A stretch of 64,000 nt of DNA, from assembly GCA_033344895.1 (NCBI GenBank), contig JAWPMN010000001.1, forward strand, positions 868,001-932,000, written 5' to 3'. This document shows positions 9,499 through 19,300 of the stretch, piece by piece. The position numbers and the translations under genes were made by a program. The first letter of the stretch is position 1. Each line of letters opens with the position of its first letter. The notes beneath the pieces are model-generated. The model ran no database searches. It was not told the DNA's origin and saw nothing but the letters and a program-made list of their open reading frames with translations. This DNA is from Alphaproteobacteria bacterium. Its GTDB lineage: Bacteria > Pseudomonadota > Alphaproteobacteria > UBA8366 > Aestuariispiraceae.

Positions 9499-11280
9499 TT
9501 GGCTAGACAAGGCGGGCCCGACCGACCCAAGGGTCGCGACATCCGATCGCTGCGCCGGGTATTGGCCTTTCTGGCGCCCTATCGCGGTCGGGTCGCGCTG
9601 GCGACCCTCGCGCTCATGGTTACCGCCGGCACCGTTCTGGCGCTCGGTCAGGGTTTGCGCGCCCTGGTCGACAGCGGTTTCGCGGATGGCGACCCCGCGG
9701 CTCTGGATAATGCATTGGCGCTGTTGATCGGTCTGTCGGTGCTGATGGCACTTGGCACCTATTGCCGCTTCTACCTTGTCACCTGGCTGGGCGAACGGGT
9801 TGTCGCCGATCTGCGCAACGCCGTCTTTGACCGTGTGCTGCGCATGGATCCCGGGTTTTTCGAAGTCACGAAGACCGGAGAGATTCTGTCCCGGCTGACC
9901 ACCGACACGTCGCTGTTGCAATCCATCATCGGGTCCAGCGCGTCCATGGCCTTACGCAATCTGCTGATCATGATCGGCGGCATTGTGATGATGGCGGTGA
10001 CCAACCCGAAGCTGACCGCCCTGGTGCTTCTGGTCGTGCCGGTGGTCGTGGTGCCCATCCTGGTGATCGGTCGGCGCGTTCGGAAACTGTCCCGCGCCAG
10101 CCAGGATCGGGTTGCCGATGTCGGTGCCTTCGCCGAGGAAAGCCTGAACGCGATCCGCACCGTCCAGGCCTTCACCCATGAGGCCCGCGACCGCAGCCGC
10201 TTCGGAGCTGAAGTCCGGGAGGCATTTGAAACGGCAATCCGTCGCACGAGACTGCGCGGTCTGCTGACCGCAACAGTCATCCTGCTGGTCTTCACGTCGA
10301 TCGGCGTCATTCTCTGGGTCGGCGGGAACGACGTCCTTGCCGGCCGGATCACCGGCGGCGAACTGGCTGCCTTCGTGTTCTATGCCACGCTGGTCGCCTT
10401 CTCCGTCGGGATCATCTCGGAAGTCTATGGCGAGGTTCTGCGGGCGGCCGGCGCGACGGAACGCCTGATCGAACTTCTGGAAGCGGCACCGGCGATCCAG
10501 GCACCGCCCAGGCCAACCCCGCTTCCCGATCCGCCCGTCGGCAGGGTCAGTTTCGACGCGGTCTTTTTCCGCTATCCGTCCCGCCCCGACACCGCCGCCC
10601 TGGAGGATTTCACACTGACCGTGGAACCCGGCGAAACCGTCGCACTGGTCGGCCCGTCCGGTGCGGGAAAATCCACCGTCTTTCAGTTGCTTCTGCGTTT
10701 CTACGATCCGCATGCCGGGGCGATCCGTCTGGACGATGTCGATCTGGCCGACGCGGATCCCGCGCAAATCCGCGAGCGCATGGCGCTGGTCCCGCAGGAT
10801 CCGGTGGTTTTCGGCACCTCCGGCCGGGAGAACATCCGTTACGGTCGTCCTGATGCCGACGATGCGGCGGTCGAGGCCGCCGCGCACGACGCCGCGGCCC
10901 ATGAATTCCTGGAAGCCCTGCCGGAGGGATACGAGACATTCCTGGGCGAAAAGGGCACACGTCTGTCGGGTGGTCAGAAACAGCGCCTGTCGATCGCAAG
11001 GGCGATCCTGCGCAATCCGTTGGTACTGCTGCTGGACGAAGCGACCAGCGCGCTGGATTCCGAAAACGAACGTCTGGTTCAGGACGCACTGGAACGGCTG
11101 ATGAAAGGACGGACGACGCTGATCATCGCCCACCGGCTGGCCACGGTCGTCAATGCCGATCGTATCGCGGTAATGGACCAGGGCCGGATCGTCGCCACCG
11201 GCACCCATGACGAATTGCTGAAGTCGAACCCGCTCTACGCCCGGCTGGCCGAATTGCAGTTCAGCCGACCGGGCAACTAG
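9499..11280 (+). CDS. ABC exporter, fused permease/ATPase (MsbA-like)
   Basis: 593 residues. The start is a TTG at 9499, supported by GGAGCAGGA just upstream and the lack of a nearby ATG. Residues ~25-310 hold the six-helix exporter membrane domain. The ATPase domain follows: Walker A GPSGAGKST at 385-393, signature LSGGQKQR at 489-496 and Walker B LLLDEATSALD around 510-520. It functions as a homodimer exporting lipids or hydrophobic compounds. Alphaproteobacteria carry several such exporters, so I do not call it msbA. It is convergent with leuS, which ends six bases beyond. Confidence 0.92.
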   Translation: MARQGGPDRPKGRDIRSLRRVLAFLAPYRGRVALATLALMVTAGTVLALGQGLRALVDSGFADGDPAALDNALALLIGLSVLMALGTYCRFYLVTWLGERVVADLRNAVFDRVLRMDPGFFEVTKTGEILSRLTTDTSLLQSIIGSSASMALRNLLIMIGGIVMMAVTNPKLTALVLLVVPVVVVPILVIGRRVRKLSRASQDRVADVGAFAEESLNAIRTVQAFTHEARDRSRFGAEVREAFETAIRRTRLRGLLTATVILLVFTSIGVILWVGGNDVLAGRITGGELAAFVFYATLVAFSVGIISEVYGEVLRAAGATERLIELLEAAPAIQAPPRPTPLPDPPVGRVSFDAVFFRYPSRPDTAALEDFTLTVEPGETVALVGPSGAGKSTVFQLLLRFYDPHAGAIRLDDVDLADADPAQIRERMALVPQDPVVFGTSGRENIRYGRPDADDAAVEAAAHDAAAHEFLEALPEGYETFLGEKGTRLSGGQKQRLSIARAILRNPLVLLLDEATSALDSENERLVQDALERLMKGRTTLIIAHRLATVVNADRIAVMDQGRIVATGTHDELLKSNPLYARLAELQFSRPGN

Positions 11281-11286
11281 GCAGCG

Positions 11287-13824
11287 TCACCCCTTAACGA
11301 CGAAGTTCACCAGACGCCCGGGCACGGCGATCTCCTTCACGATCTCCTTGCCCGCCAGATGTTCCTGAACGGCCGGATCGGCCTTCACCGCGTCCAGCAG
11401 CCCTTCCTTGTCCAGATTCGGATCGGCCATCACGCGGGCGCGCAGTTTGCCGTTGATCTGGACCGGGTATTCCTTCTTCTGCTGCTCCGCGGCGGCGGCG
11501 AGGATCGCCTGATCGGCTACCGGCCAGGCTTCATAGGCCAGCGTGTCGTCATGGCCAAGCTTCTGCCAGAGGTCCTCGGCCAAATGCGGCGCGAAGGGCG
11601 ACAGCAGCAGGACGAAGCTTTCCACCACCGAACGCGGGCGGCGCTCCATCGGGGTCAGCTCGTTGACCAGTTCCATCAGCTTGGCGATGGCGGTGTTGAA
11701 GCGCAGCCCGTCCAGATCGTCGGTCACACCGGCGATCGTCCGGTGCAGGAACCCGTTCAGTTCCAGGCTCGGCTCCTCATCCACGATGCGGGCGGTATCC
11801 AGAACGTCGTCCTCGTCGCAAACAATCCGCCAGGACCGGTTCAAGAATCGGCGGACACCGGCAACACCGGAAGTCTGCCACGGCTTGGTGACGTCCAGCG
11901 GTCCCATGAACATCTCATAGAGGCGCATGGAATCGGCACCGAACTCCCGCACGACATCGTCCGGATTGACGACGTTCAGACGCGATTTCGACATCTTCTC
12001 GATCTGCGAGGTCACTTCGACATCGCCGACCATCTGCTTGCCATCGACCTGCTGCACCTTCTCAGGCTCGTAATACTTGCCCTGCGCGTCGCGGTAGGAA
12101 TAGGCCAGGATCATGCCCTGGTTGAACAACTTACGGAACGGCTCCTTGGTCGATACGGCGCCAATGTCATAGAGCACCTTGTGCCAGAAGCGGGCGTAGA
12201 GCAGGTGCAGGACGGCATGTTCCGCGCCGCCGACATACAGGTCGACGGGCATCCAGTATTTTTCCTTCTCCGGATCGACGAAACACTTGTCGTTCTTCGG
12301 ATCGATAAAGCGCAGATAGTACCAGCACGACCCGGCCCATTGCGGCATCGTATTGGTCTCGCGCAGCATCGCCTCACCGGTATCCGGATCGGTGACGTTG
12401 ACCCAATCCGTGGCACGGGCCAGCGGCGGTTCGCCATTGTCGGTCGGGCGGTAATCGTCCAGCGCGGGCGGCAGGACCGGCAGGCTGTCCTCGGGCAGCG
12501 GCACGATATCGCCATCGGATTTGCGCAGCACCGGGATCGGCTCGCCCCAATAACGTTGGCGCGAGAACAGCCAATCGCGCAGGCGGTACTGAACGCGCCC
12601 CTCGCCGACACCCTTTTCTTCCAGGAAGGCGATGACCTTCTTCTTCGCTTCATCGACACCCAGGCCGTCCAGAAAACCGGAATTCACCGCGACACCGTCG
12701 CCGATATAGGCTTCCTTCTGGATATCCACCTCTTCGGTCGGTTTGATCACCTGAACAATCGGCAGATCGAATTTACGCGCAAATTCATGGTCGCGTTCGT
12801 CATGGGCGGGTACGGCCATGATCGCGCCGGTGCCATAGGACATCATGACATAGTCCGCGACCCAGACCGGCAGCTTCTCGCCATTGACCGGATTGACCGC
12901 AAAGGCGCCGGTAAAGACGCCGGTCTTGTCCTTGGCCAGTTCAGTGCGCTGAAGTTCGCTCATCTTCGATGCCTGATCCCGGTAGGCATCGACCGCTGCG
13001 CGTTGATCTTCGGCAGTGATGGCATCGACCAACGGGTGTTCCGGCGACAGAACGCAGTAGGTCGCGCCAAACAGTGTATCCGGTCGGGTCGTGTAGATTT
13101 CGAAGCTCTTGTCGCTGTCCGCCACAGCGAAGGTGACCTGCGCGCCTTCGGACCGGCCGATCCAGTTGCGCTGCATGGCCTTGATCCCTTCAGGCCAGTC
13201 CAGGTCTTCCAGGTCTTCCAGCAGGCGGTCGGCGTATTTGGTGATGCGCAGCATCCACTGACGCATCAGGCGGCGTTCGACCGGGTCGCCGGTCTCTACA
13301 TATTTCCCGTCCTTGACCTCTTCATTGGCCAGGACCGTACCCTGGGCCGGGCACCAATTCACCGGGACCTCTGCCTGATAGGCCAGCCCCCGCTCATAGA
13401 GTTTCAGGAAGATCCACTGGGTCCAGCGCACATAATCCGGGTCAGTCGTCGAAAACTCGCGGCTCCAGTCATAGGAGAAGCCGAGGCGTTTGATCTGGGC
13501 GCGGAAGGTATCGATATTCGCCTTCGTCGTGACCGACGGGTGGACCCCGGTCCGCATGGCATAGCGTTCCGCCGGCAGACCGTAGGCGTCCCAGCCCATC
13601 GGATGCAGAACATTGAACCCCTGCATGCGCTTGTAGCGACAGACGATATCGGTGGCCGTGTAGCCTTCCGGATGGCCGACATGCAGCCCCGCCCCCGACG
13701 GGTACGGGAACATGTCCAGGACATAGAGCTTCTGCTTGGAGGTGTCGACCTCGACCTTGAAGGTCTCGTTCTCCTCCCAAAAGCGCTGCCATTTAGGCTC
13801 AACCAGGCTGGGATCGTAAGCCAT
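11287..13824 (-). CDS. leuS: Leucyl-tRNA synthetase
   Basis: 845 residues, usual bacterial length. The class I signature HVGH is at residues 48-51 in the [17 protein letters not shown] context, and the KMSKS loop at 610-614 is preceded by the editing (CP1) domain and followed by the anticodon-binding helical domain. It charges tRNA-Leu. A good sigma-70 promoter lies 108-136 bases upstream of the start. No lptE/holA genes follow; the downstream gene is convergent. Confidence 0.98.
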   Translation of the reverse strand: MAYDPSLVEPKWQRFWEENETFKVEVDTSKQKLYVLDMFPYPSGAGLHVGHPEGYTATDIVCRYKRMQGFNVLHPMGWDAYGLPAERYAMRTGVHPSVTTKANIDTFRAQIKRLGFSYDWSREFSTTDPDYVRWTQWIFLKLYERGLAYQAEVPVNWCPAQGTVLANEEVKDGKYVETGDPVERRLMRQWMLRITKYADRLLEDLEDLDWPEGIKAMQRNWIGRSEGAQVTFAVADSDKSFEIYTTRPDTLFGATYCVLSPEHPLVDAITAEDQRAAVDAYRDQASKMSELQRTELAKDKTGVFTGAFAVNPVNGEKLPVWVADYVMMSYGTGAIMAVPAHDERDHEFARKFDLPIVQVIKPTEEVDIQKEAYIGDGVAVNSGFLDGLGVDEAKKKVIAFLEEKGVGEGRVQYRLRDWLFSRQRYWGEPIPVLRKSDGDIVPLPEDSLPVLPPALDDYRPTDNGEPPLARATDWVNVTDPDTGEAMLRETNTMPQWAGSCWYYLRFIDPKNDKCFVDPEKEKYWMPVDLYVGGAEHAVLHLLYARFWHKVLYDIGAVSTKEPFRKLFNQGMILAYSYRDAQGKYYEPEKVQQVDGKQMVGDVEVTSQIEKMSKSRLNVVNPDDVVREFGADSMRLYEMFMGPLDVTKPWQTSGVAGVRRFLNRSWRIVCDEDDVLDTARIVDEEPSLELNGFLHRTIAGVTDDLDGLRFNTAIAKLMELVNELTPMERRPRSVVESFVLLLSPFAPHLAEDLWQKLGHDDTLAYEAWPVADQAILAAAAEQQKKEYPVQINGKLRARVMADPNLDKEGLLDAVKADPAVQEHLAGKEIVKEIAVPGRLVNFVVKG

Positions 13825-13931
13825 TCAATCTCTTTCCGCGTTCGCTAGGAATGATGGGGCGGCCGGACAGACCGCCTCGGATCGTATCTCTTTGAAAATG
13901 ACCGCATTCGCGCGGGTTCGCGCGCGGCCCT

Positions 13932-13960
13932 AGATAGCAAGCCGCCCGGAAACAAGTCAA
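13932..13960 (-). promoter_or_regulatory. leuS promoter, overlapping the 3' hairpin of the upstream reductase gene
   Basis: On the minus strand, TTGACT (13960-13955) is followed after 17 bases by CTATCT (13937-13932). The same bases lie inside an inverted repeat (GCCCGGA ... TCCGGGC, 13944-13969) just after the reductase stop, so terminator and promoter may be interleaved. Confidence 0.6.
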
Positions 13961-13988
13961 TCTCCGGGCTTCCATCATTCTGAAACGG

Positions 13989-15071
13989 TCAGATGTCGAC
14001 CTCCACACGACCGATCGGATTCGAACAGCAGGCCAGGATCATTCCCGCTTCGATCTCCTTGTCGGTAATCCCGCCATTATGGACCATGTGCACCTCGCCC
14101 GAAGTCTTCCTGACCTTGCAGGTGCCGCAGACGCCGAACTGGCAGGCGGACGGAATGTTCAGGCCCTGGGCCTTCGCGACCTGAAGGATCGTATCCGTTT
14201 CGCTGCATGACGCCTCCAGCCCGGCAGCAGCAAACCGGATCGTCGCGCCGGCGGTTTCATCCAGCACGATGTCGTCATGTTCGGGGCGCTGATCCTCGGT
14301 CCGGATCGGTGCGTGGAAGCTTTCCTCGTGATAATGCGCCATTTCGAAGCCGGCGACATTGAGGATATCGCGCACCGTCTTCATGAAGGGTTCCGGACCG
14401 CAGCAGAAGATTTCCCGCTCCATATAGTCCGGCGCCATCAGTTCCAACATCAGCTGGTTCAGGCGCCCCCGGTAGCCGGCCCAGGCGGAGTACGGATCGT
14501 CCTCCTCCACGACAAAGGACAGCTTGATATCCGGCACCCGCTGCGCCATGCGGCGCAATTCCGGCTCGAATATCAGTTCCGATGGGCGGCGGGCACAAGA
14601 GATCAGGGCGATATCTGTATGCTCGCCATTGTCGAACAGCCAGCGTGTCATCGACATCATCGGCGTGACGCCGGAGCCAGCAGAAATGAACAGGAACTTC
14701 TCCGCCGGATACTGCATGAAGGAAAAGATCCCGCCCGGCCCGTATGCGCGCAACCGATCCCCGACCTTCACATTGTCCAGCATCCAGCGCGACCCGACGC
14801 TGTCGGGCTGCGCCTTGACCGTTACGGATATCGACAGCGGTCGGGATGGAGAGGAAGACAGCGTATAGGTCCGCAGCAACGGTTCCGGCCCGGCAGGCAG
14901 TTCCAGCGTGACAAACTGCCCGGGCGAGTATCGAAACCAGCTGTCATCGGCAGTCTTGAAGCAGAAGGAAGTGACGTCTGGCGCCTCCGGAATGACCATC
15001 ACGCATTCCAGTTCCTTTGCATCGGTCCAGTATGTGCGCTCGTCCAGCGATTTGAATTTCGTCAACCGCAT
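13989..15071 (-). CDS. GbcB-like reductase of a Rieske oxygenase (FAD, NAD(P)H, 2Fe-2S)
   Basis: 360 residues: an FAD domain with the RTYT motif at 67-70, an NAD(P)H-binding domain ending in CGPEPFM at 224-230, and a C-terminal plant-type ferredoxin with cysteines 310, 315, 318 and 348 (C-x4-C-x2-C-x29-C). This order matches the electron-transfer partner of glycine betaine monooxygenase (GbcB) and related demethylases. It starts six bases after the oxygenase stop and shares its riboswitch-containing leader. It should pass electrons from NAD(P)H to the Rieske centre of the oxygenase at 15078-16316. Confidence 0.88.
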   Translation of the reverse strand: MRLTKFKSLDERTYWTDAKELECVMVIPEAPDVTSFCFKTADDSWFRYSPGQFVTLELPAGPEPLLRTYTLSSSPSRPLSISVTVKAQPDSVGSRWMLDNVKVGDRLRAYGPGGIFSFMQYPAEKFLFISAGSGVTPMMSMTRWLFDNGEHTDIALISCARRPSELIFEPELRRMAQRVPDIKLSFVVEEDDPYSAWAGYRGRLNQLMLELMAPDYMEREIFCCGPEPFMKTVRDILNVAGFEMAHYHEESFHAPIRTEDQRPEHDDIVLDETAGATIRFAAAGLEASCSETDTILQVAKAQGLNIPSACQFGVCGTCKVRKTSGEVHMVHNGGITDKEIEAGMILACCSNPIGRVEVDI

Positions 15072-15077
15072 CGCCGG

Positions 15078-16316
15078 TTACTCCGCCGCCGCGGGCTGCG
15101 CATAGGCGCCCAGATGCCGTGTCATGGCATCGCAATACCAGTCGACGAACTGGCGCACGCCGGTTTCGTGGACCGGGGAATAGGGACCGGGCTGATAGGC
15201 CGGGGAGTTCACCCCCAGCTGGTTCTGTTCGACCAGCAGGCGGTCCTGGTCGTTTGTCGCGTTCCAGACCTCCGTCAGGGTCTTCAGATCGTAATCGATC
15301 CCTTCGACCGCATCCTTACGCACCAGCCAGCGCGTCGTGACCTCCGTTTCCTGGGGCCCGATCGGATTGACGTGGAACGAGATCGCGTGATCGCGCAACA
15401 GGTGGTTCCAGCTGCTGGGGTAGTGGAACAGAAGCATGGAACCGATGCGCTGCTCACGGATCGCGCCCAGCATCTTGGAACAGGCGGGCTTCCCCGACAT
15501 AGTGAAACTCTCGGTATCTCGCAGGAACGGTACGCGCATGACACGGTACTGGCCGCTTTCGTCCAGATAAAACCGGCTGGGCAGACCGGCGGCCTCACAT
15601 CGGGCCCAATGATCCTGCAGAGACGTGTCGCCGTCGGTCTGTTCGACGCCGGTCACCGTCGGTGCATCGGTAAAGGTACGGCACAGTTCCGGATGGGAGC
15701 CGGAACAATGATAGCATTCCCGATTGTTTTCCCAGACCAGTTTCCAATTGCCCTTTTCGACGATCGTCGTCTTGTACGCGACCTTCGTGTATTCCAGCCG
15801 ATGCGGCAGCATGTAAGGCTCGATCCGGGCGCGGACCGGGGCGAAGTCGGACGGTACATCGCCAAAATTGACAAAGAGATAGCCGCCGACGCTTTCGCAG
15901 GCGACCGGTTTCAGCCGGTGGGCCTCGGGGTCGAAATCCGGCCCCATCTCACGCGCGAAGAGCAGCTTGCCATCCAGGTCGTATGTCCATTGGTGATAGG
16001 GGCAGACCAGGCGCGCGGCATTGCCCTGCGCCGTTTGGCAGATGCGCGAACCGCGGTGGCGGCAGGCATTGTGAAAGGCCCGAATCTCGCCGTCCGCTCC
16101 TCGCAGGATGATCGCTTCCGCCCGGCCGATGCGATAGGTGGTGTAGTCTCCGGCCTCGGGAATCTCGCAGCCGTGACCCGCGAACAGCCATTCGTTCAGG
16201 AACAGGGTCTCCATTTCCAGATCGAAGACCGCGCGGTCCGCATAGAATGCCCGTTCCAGGGAATAGCCCGGTCGCCGAGCGGCCAGCAGATTCTGGACAA
16301 GGTAAGTCGCGTCCAT
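15078..16316 (-). CDS. GbcA-like Rieske non-haem iron oxygenase (probable quaternary-amine demethylase)
   Basis: 412 residues. Rieske ligands C85, H87, C105 and H108 (CxH-x17-CxxH) and catalytic-iron residues in NNRECYHCSGSH (E200, H203, H208) are intact. The sequence, especially ENNRECYHC and VCPYHQWTYDLDG, closely resembles glycine betaine oxygenase GbcA, which removes one methyl group as formaldehyde; stachydrine or carnitine oxygenases are alternatives. The start has TGAGGAG seven bases upstream. The unusual point is the leader, which carries a cobalamin riboswitch, so expression is expected to respond to B12 although the enzyme needs no corrinoid. Confidence 0.9.
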   Translation of the reverse strand: MDATYLVQNLLAARRPGYSLERAFYADRAVFDLEMETLFLNEWLFAGHGCEIPEAGDYTTYRIGRAEAIILRGADGEIRAFHNACRHRGSRICQTAQGNAARLVCPYHQWTYDLDGKLLFAREMGPDFDPEAHRLKPVACESVGGYLFVNFGDVPSDFAPVRARIEPYMLPHRLEYTKVAYKTTIVEKGNWKLVWENNRECYHCSGSHPELCRTFTDAPTVTGVEQTDGDTSLQDHWARCEAAGLPSRFYLDESGQYRVMRVPFLRDTESFTMSGKPACSKMLGAIREQRIGSMLLFHYPSSWNHLLRDHAISFHVNPIGPQETEVTTRWLVRKDAVEGIDYDLKTLTEVWNATNDQDRLLVEQNQLGVNSPAYQPGPYSPVHETGVRQFVDWYCDAMTRHLGAYAQPAAAE

Positions 16317-16428
16317 ACCGAAACTCCTCAGTCATGTGCCGCACAGGGCGGTCCGTTGGTATGGTCGCTGGTGTTGTCATGAGGACATCCTTTCCGCGCC
16401 GATTTGCCGGACGGCAGACGGAAAGAAA

Positions 16429-16502
16429 GGCACCTCGTGATCGCCACCCGCGATCCAAGAGCAGTTCTGCCTGGGCTGGTTTCCGGACTCGAAGGGAGGT
16501 GC
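16429..16502 (-). terminator. Candidate expression platform of the cobalamin riboswitch
   Basis: In the RNA, GCACCTC (16502-16496) can pair with GAGGTGC (16436-16430), which is followed by the pyrimidine run CTTTCTTTCC. A separate small hairpin, GATCGC-GGGTG-GCGATC, lies at 16439-16455. These could form mutually exclusive terminator and antiterminator structures. This is inferred from complementarity by eye. Confidence 0.35.
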
Positions 16503-16650
16503 TAGCCGGTCGCGGCGCCTTCTCGGGACCGTGATCCCAATGGCATTCGCCGCGGTTCAACCCTTCTTACCGTTGCGGGGGCAGTGCCGGGATTTCACCG
16601 GCTTCCCAATTATCCGGCACACCAAGGAGGTGAGCCAGCACCACAAGCGC
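16460..16650 (-). ncRNA. Cobalamin (B12) riboswitch
   Basis: Read on the minus strand, the segment contains GGTGCTGG (16643-16636), GGGAAGCCGGTGAAATCC followed by the invariant CTGCCCCCGCAACGGTAA (together about 16608-16567), and a B12 box, GAGTCCGGAAACCAGCCCAG (16490-16471). GCTGG near the 5' end pairs with CCAGC in the B12 box to close the structure. These are the diagnostic conserved elements of the AdoCbl riboswitch class. It lies about 140 bases upstream of the Rieske oxygenase start on the same strand, and no other gene is placed to be its target. Confidence 0.93.
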
Positions 16651-16744
16651 GGCGAATGTGCGCCTGGTCGCATGTTCGGGATTTCTGCATCGCGACAGGT
16701 AACGTGCTGGCAGCGACAAGCGACGAAAAACGCCTGCTTTGCCC

Positions 16745-18262
16745 CTAAAGCTGATCGCGGAACGTCTCGATCAGTCTGTTCTTCAGGATCTTACCGGTCG
16801 CTGCAGCCGGCAGCCTGTCGGTGATTACGATCTTCGACGGTCGCTTGTAGCTCGACAGGCTTTCGGCGATATGGGCCTTCAACTCGTCCTCCGACACCGC
16901 GGCAGGATCACCGACCTGCACAAAGGCCAATACTTCCTCATTCCCGCCTTCGACCGTGCGGCCGACAACCGCCGCCAGCACGACGGCCGGATGGTCGTTC
17001 AGCGCCTTCTCCACTTCCTGCGGGTAGACGTTGAAACCGGAGCGAATGATCAGTTCCTTGGACCGGCCGACAATGTGCAGCATGCCGTTCTCGTCGATGC
17101 GCCCCAGATCCCCGGTTCGCAAGAACCCGTCCGGCAGCAACACCTTTTCGGTTTCTTCCGGATTGCGGAAATACCCCTTCATGATATGCGGACCGCGGGT
17201 CAGGATCTCGCCGACTCCGTCGCTTCGGCCGCCAATGTCCTCATCCAGCTTGATCTCCACACCGGGCAGGGCATAGCCGACGCTGACATCCGGGCTGCCG
17301 ATCGCGTTGCGGGTCGCGCAGACGCCGGCGGTGGTTTCCGTCATGCCGTATCCGTTCTGCAGCGGTATGCCGTAAAAAGCCTCGGCATTGCGTTTCCAGG
17401 CCGGATCCAGCGGCGCCGCGCCGGAGGACACATAGCGCAGACCGCTGCCCTCCAGCTTCGTGTATCCCTGGGCCTTGGTATAGTGCATCAGATGGGCATG
17501 CATCTGCGGTACGGCGGGCAGAATCGTCACATCCTCGCGCAGGGCATTGTAGAGTGCCTCCGCGCTGAAGCGCGGGTTCAGGCGGATACAGGCGCCACCA
17601 TGACTCGCCGCGACGACCATCGAGGCCAGGCCGAAGACATGGGTCATCGGCAGGACGCCATAGACGGTATCCGTCGGCGTCATGTCGCGCAGCTCCGCAG
17701 AGGCCTTTCCGGCGAAAAGCAGATTTCCCTGGGTCAGCATCACCCCTTTGGGGGCGCCAGTGGTGCCGGTGGTATAGAGGACGACACCAACCTGCCCTCG
17801 CCCCGGTTCCACCGGCTCCGGCGTGCTGTCGAAGGGGGTCGACAGGGCAATCGTGCCGAAACGCCCGGTCAATAGATCGGCAGAATCCGCCTCGGCATGG
17901 GTCTCAGCATCCGGCGATGCCTTGACCGTAAACACGACTGCACGGGGTGTTGCGTGCTGGCGAATACGGGTCATCTCGGCCGCCGTCATGCGGGCATTGA
18001 CCGGAACAGCCCAGGCATCCAGCCGGCTACAGGCAAAAACGAAGGCAATGGCGGCGAGACTGTTTTCAGCCACGATCAAAACCCGGTCGCCGGCAACGAC
18101 CCCTGCCCCGCGCAGAACCGCCTCCGCCTCCGACACGGCCGCCGCATAGTCACGATAGGTCAGACGCCGGCCGTCGAAATCGATCACCGCCGGATTGTCG
18201 GGGCGTTCCGCCAGATGACGGTCGATATTCTGATGAATGCGTGTGACCTGATCCTGACTCAT
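16745..18262 (-). CDS. AMP-forming acyl-CoA synthetase
   Basis: 505 residues of the ANL superfamily. The P-loop-like motif YTTGTTGAPKG is at 163-173, YGMTETT and the GRSKELIIRSGFNVYP hinge region follow, and the catalytic lysine lies in ATGKILKNRL near the C-terminus. It activates a carboxylic acid to its CoA thioester. It is the last gene of the minus-strand beta-oxidation operon (26150 to 16745), so it probably activates the acid taken up by the neighbouring TRAP system. Chain type cannot be read from sequence; operon context suggests a dicarboxylic or cyclic acid. Confidence 0.9.
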   Translation of the reverse strand: MSQDQVTRIHQNIDRHLAERPDNPAVIDFDGRRLTYRDYAAAVSEAEAVLRGAGVVAGDRVLIVAENSLAAIAFVFACSRLDAWAVPVNARMTAAEMTRIRQHATPRAVVFTVKASPDAETHAEADSADLLTGRFGTIALSTPFDSTPEPVEPGRGQVGVVLYTTGTTGAPKGVMLTQGNLLFAGKASAELRDMTPTDTVYGVLPMTHVFGLASMVVAASHGGACIRLNPRFSAEALYNALREDVTILPAVPQMHAHLMHYTKAQGYTKLEGSGLRYVSSGAAPLDPAWKRNAEAFYGIPLQNGYGMTETTAGVCATRNAIGSPDVSVGYALPGVEIKLDEDIGGRSDGVGEILTRGPHIMKGYFRNPEETEKVLLPDGFLRTGDLGRIDENGMLHIVGRSKELIIRSGFNVYPQEVEKALNDHPAVVLAAVVGRTVEGGNEEVLAFVQVGDPAAVSEDELKAHIAESLSSYKRPSKIVITDRLPAAATGKILKNRLIETFRDQL

Positions 18263-18277
18263 ACCGGGTTTCTTTCG

Positions 18278-19300
18278 TTACGCGATGTTCGGCCGAAGTC
18301 GCGAGAGGGCGGCCAGCGCCTCCCGCTCCATGCCGTTGACGATATCGGCAAAGGGTTCGATGCGATCCGTCAGGCCGAGCGATTGTCCGGCGGACAACAT
18401 TCCGCGCGAAACATCGCCGGTGCGGTATGCCTCGCGCCCGATCTTGCCGGAGACGTAAGGCATCAACCCTTCGATCCCGATCTGTGGATTTTCGGATTCC
18501 AGTTCGGCAACCCTGTCCGTTGTCTCGTTTCGCAGCGTGCGGATGGTGTTTCGCACCGTGTGCATCGTCAGGGCCGTATCCAGTTCGCTGGCTGCAATAA
18601 GCGCCCTTTTGTAGTCGGGATGGGCCGTCACTTCCTCTGCCACCAGGAACCGCGTACCGACGACCACCCCCGCAGCCCCCATGGCCAGGGCCGCGACCAG
18701 TTGCGAACCCGTCCCGATCCCGCCACCGATCAGAAAGGGAATGGACAATCGCCGTTCAGCCAGCGCGCCGTTCACCATGCTGCCGATCATGTCCATGCCC
18801 GGATGGCCGCCACATTCCGCACCGACGATGGAGACCATATCGACGCCCACCGACTGCGCCTTCACCGCGTAGCGGACGCTTGGAACCTTGTGCAGGACGG
18901 TGATGCCGGCATCCTTCAGCATCGGGATGTAGGGTTCGGGATTGCGTCCCGAGGTCTCGACGAAGCGCACGCCTTCATCGGCGATCAGGCGGAACACGGC
19001 TTCGGTCTGCTCCCCCTGCACCAGTTTCGGCAGCATGGAGACATTGACGCCGAACGGCGCGCCGTCGCACAGGTCGCGGCACTTGCGGATTTCGTCGCGC
19101 AGCCGCGCAGGTTCCGGGAAGCTGGCGGCGGTGATGAAGGAAATGATGCCCGCCCGTGCAGCGGCCGAAACATACTGCGCATCGGCCAGCCACATCAGGC
19201 CGCCTGCGACGATGGGCAGTCGCGTGCCATAGATTCGGGTCACCGGCGTATCGAATGCCGGGTCCGTAACCGGCGCCGCGCTGCCATCGGGCGGTGTCAT
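18278..19300 (-). CDS. Nitronate monooxygenase / enoyl-reductase-like FMN protein
   Basis: 340 residues. It is a TIM-barrel flavoprotein of the 2-nitropropane dioxygenase family, with PIVAGGLMWLA at the start, GAECGGHPG in mid-protein and the phosphate-binding IGGGIGTGSQLVAALAMGA. Members oxidise nitronates or act as enoyl reductases. Placement inside a fatty-acid-like operon suggests an acyl-CoA-related redox role here, which is inference. The stop is 16 bases before the acyl-CoA synthetase start; the start overlaps the enoyl-CoA hydratase stop by four bases. Confidence 0.85.
   Translation of the reverse strand: MTPPDGSAAPVTDPAFDTPVTRIYGTRLPIVAGGLMWLADAQYVSAAARAGIISFITAASFPEPARLRDEIRKCRDLCDGAPFGVNVSMLPKLVQGEQTEAVFRLIADEGVRFVETSGRNPEPYIPMLKDAGITVLHKVPSVRYAVKAQSVGVDMVSIVGAECGGHPGMDMIGSMVNGALAERRLSIPFLIGGGIGTGSQLVAALAMGAAGVVVGTRFLVAEEVTAHPDYKRALIAASELDTALTMHTVRNTIRTLRNETTDRVAELESENPQIGIEGLMPYVSGKIGREAYRTGDVSRGMLSAGQSLGLTDRIEPFADIVNGMEREALAALSRLRPNIA

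Noticed and set aside
11359-13848. Long plus-strand open frame opposite leuS
   Set aside because: Same codon-bias shadow effect; leuS is unambiguous on the minus strand.
15949-16560. Minus-strand open frame beginning MTTPATIPTDRPVRHM in the riboswitch leader
   Set aside because: It runs out of frame into the oxygenase gene, covers the aptamer and has no domain; the oxygenase has its own ribosome site at 16316.
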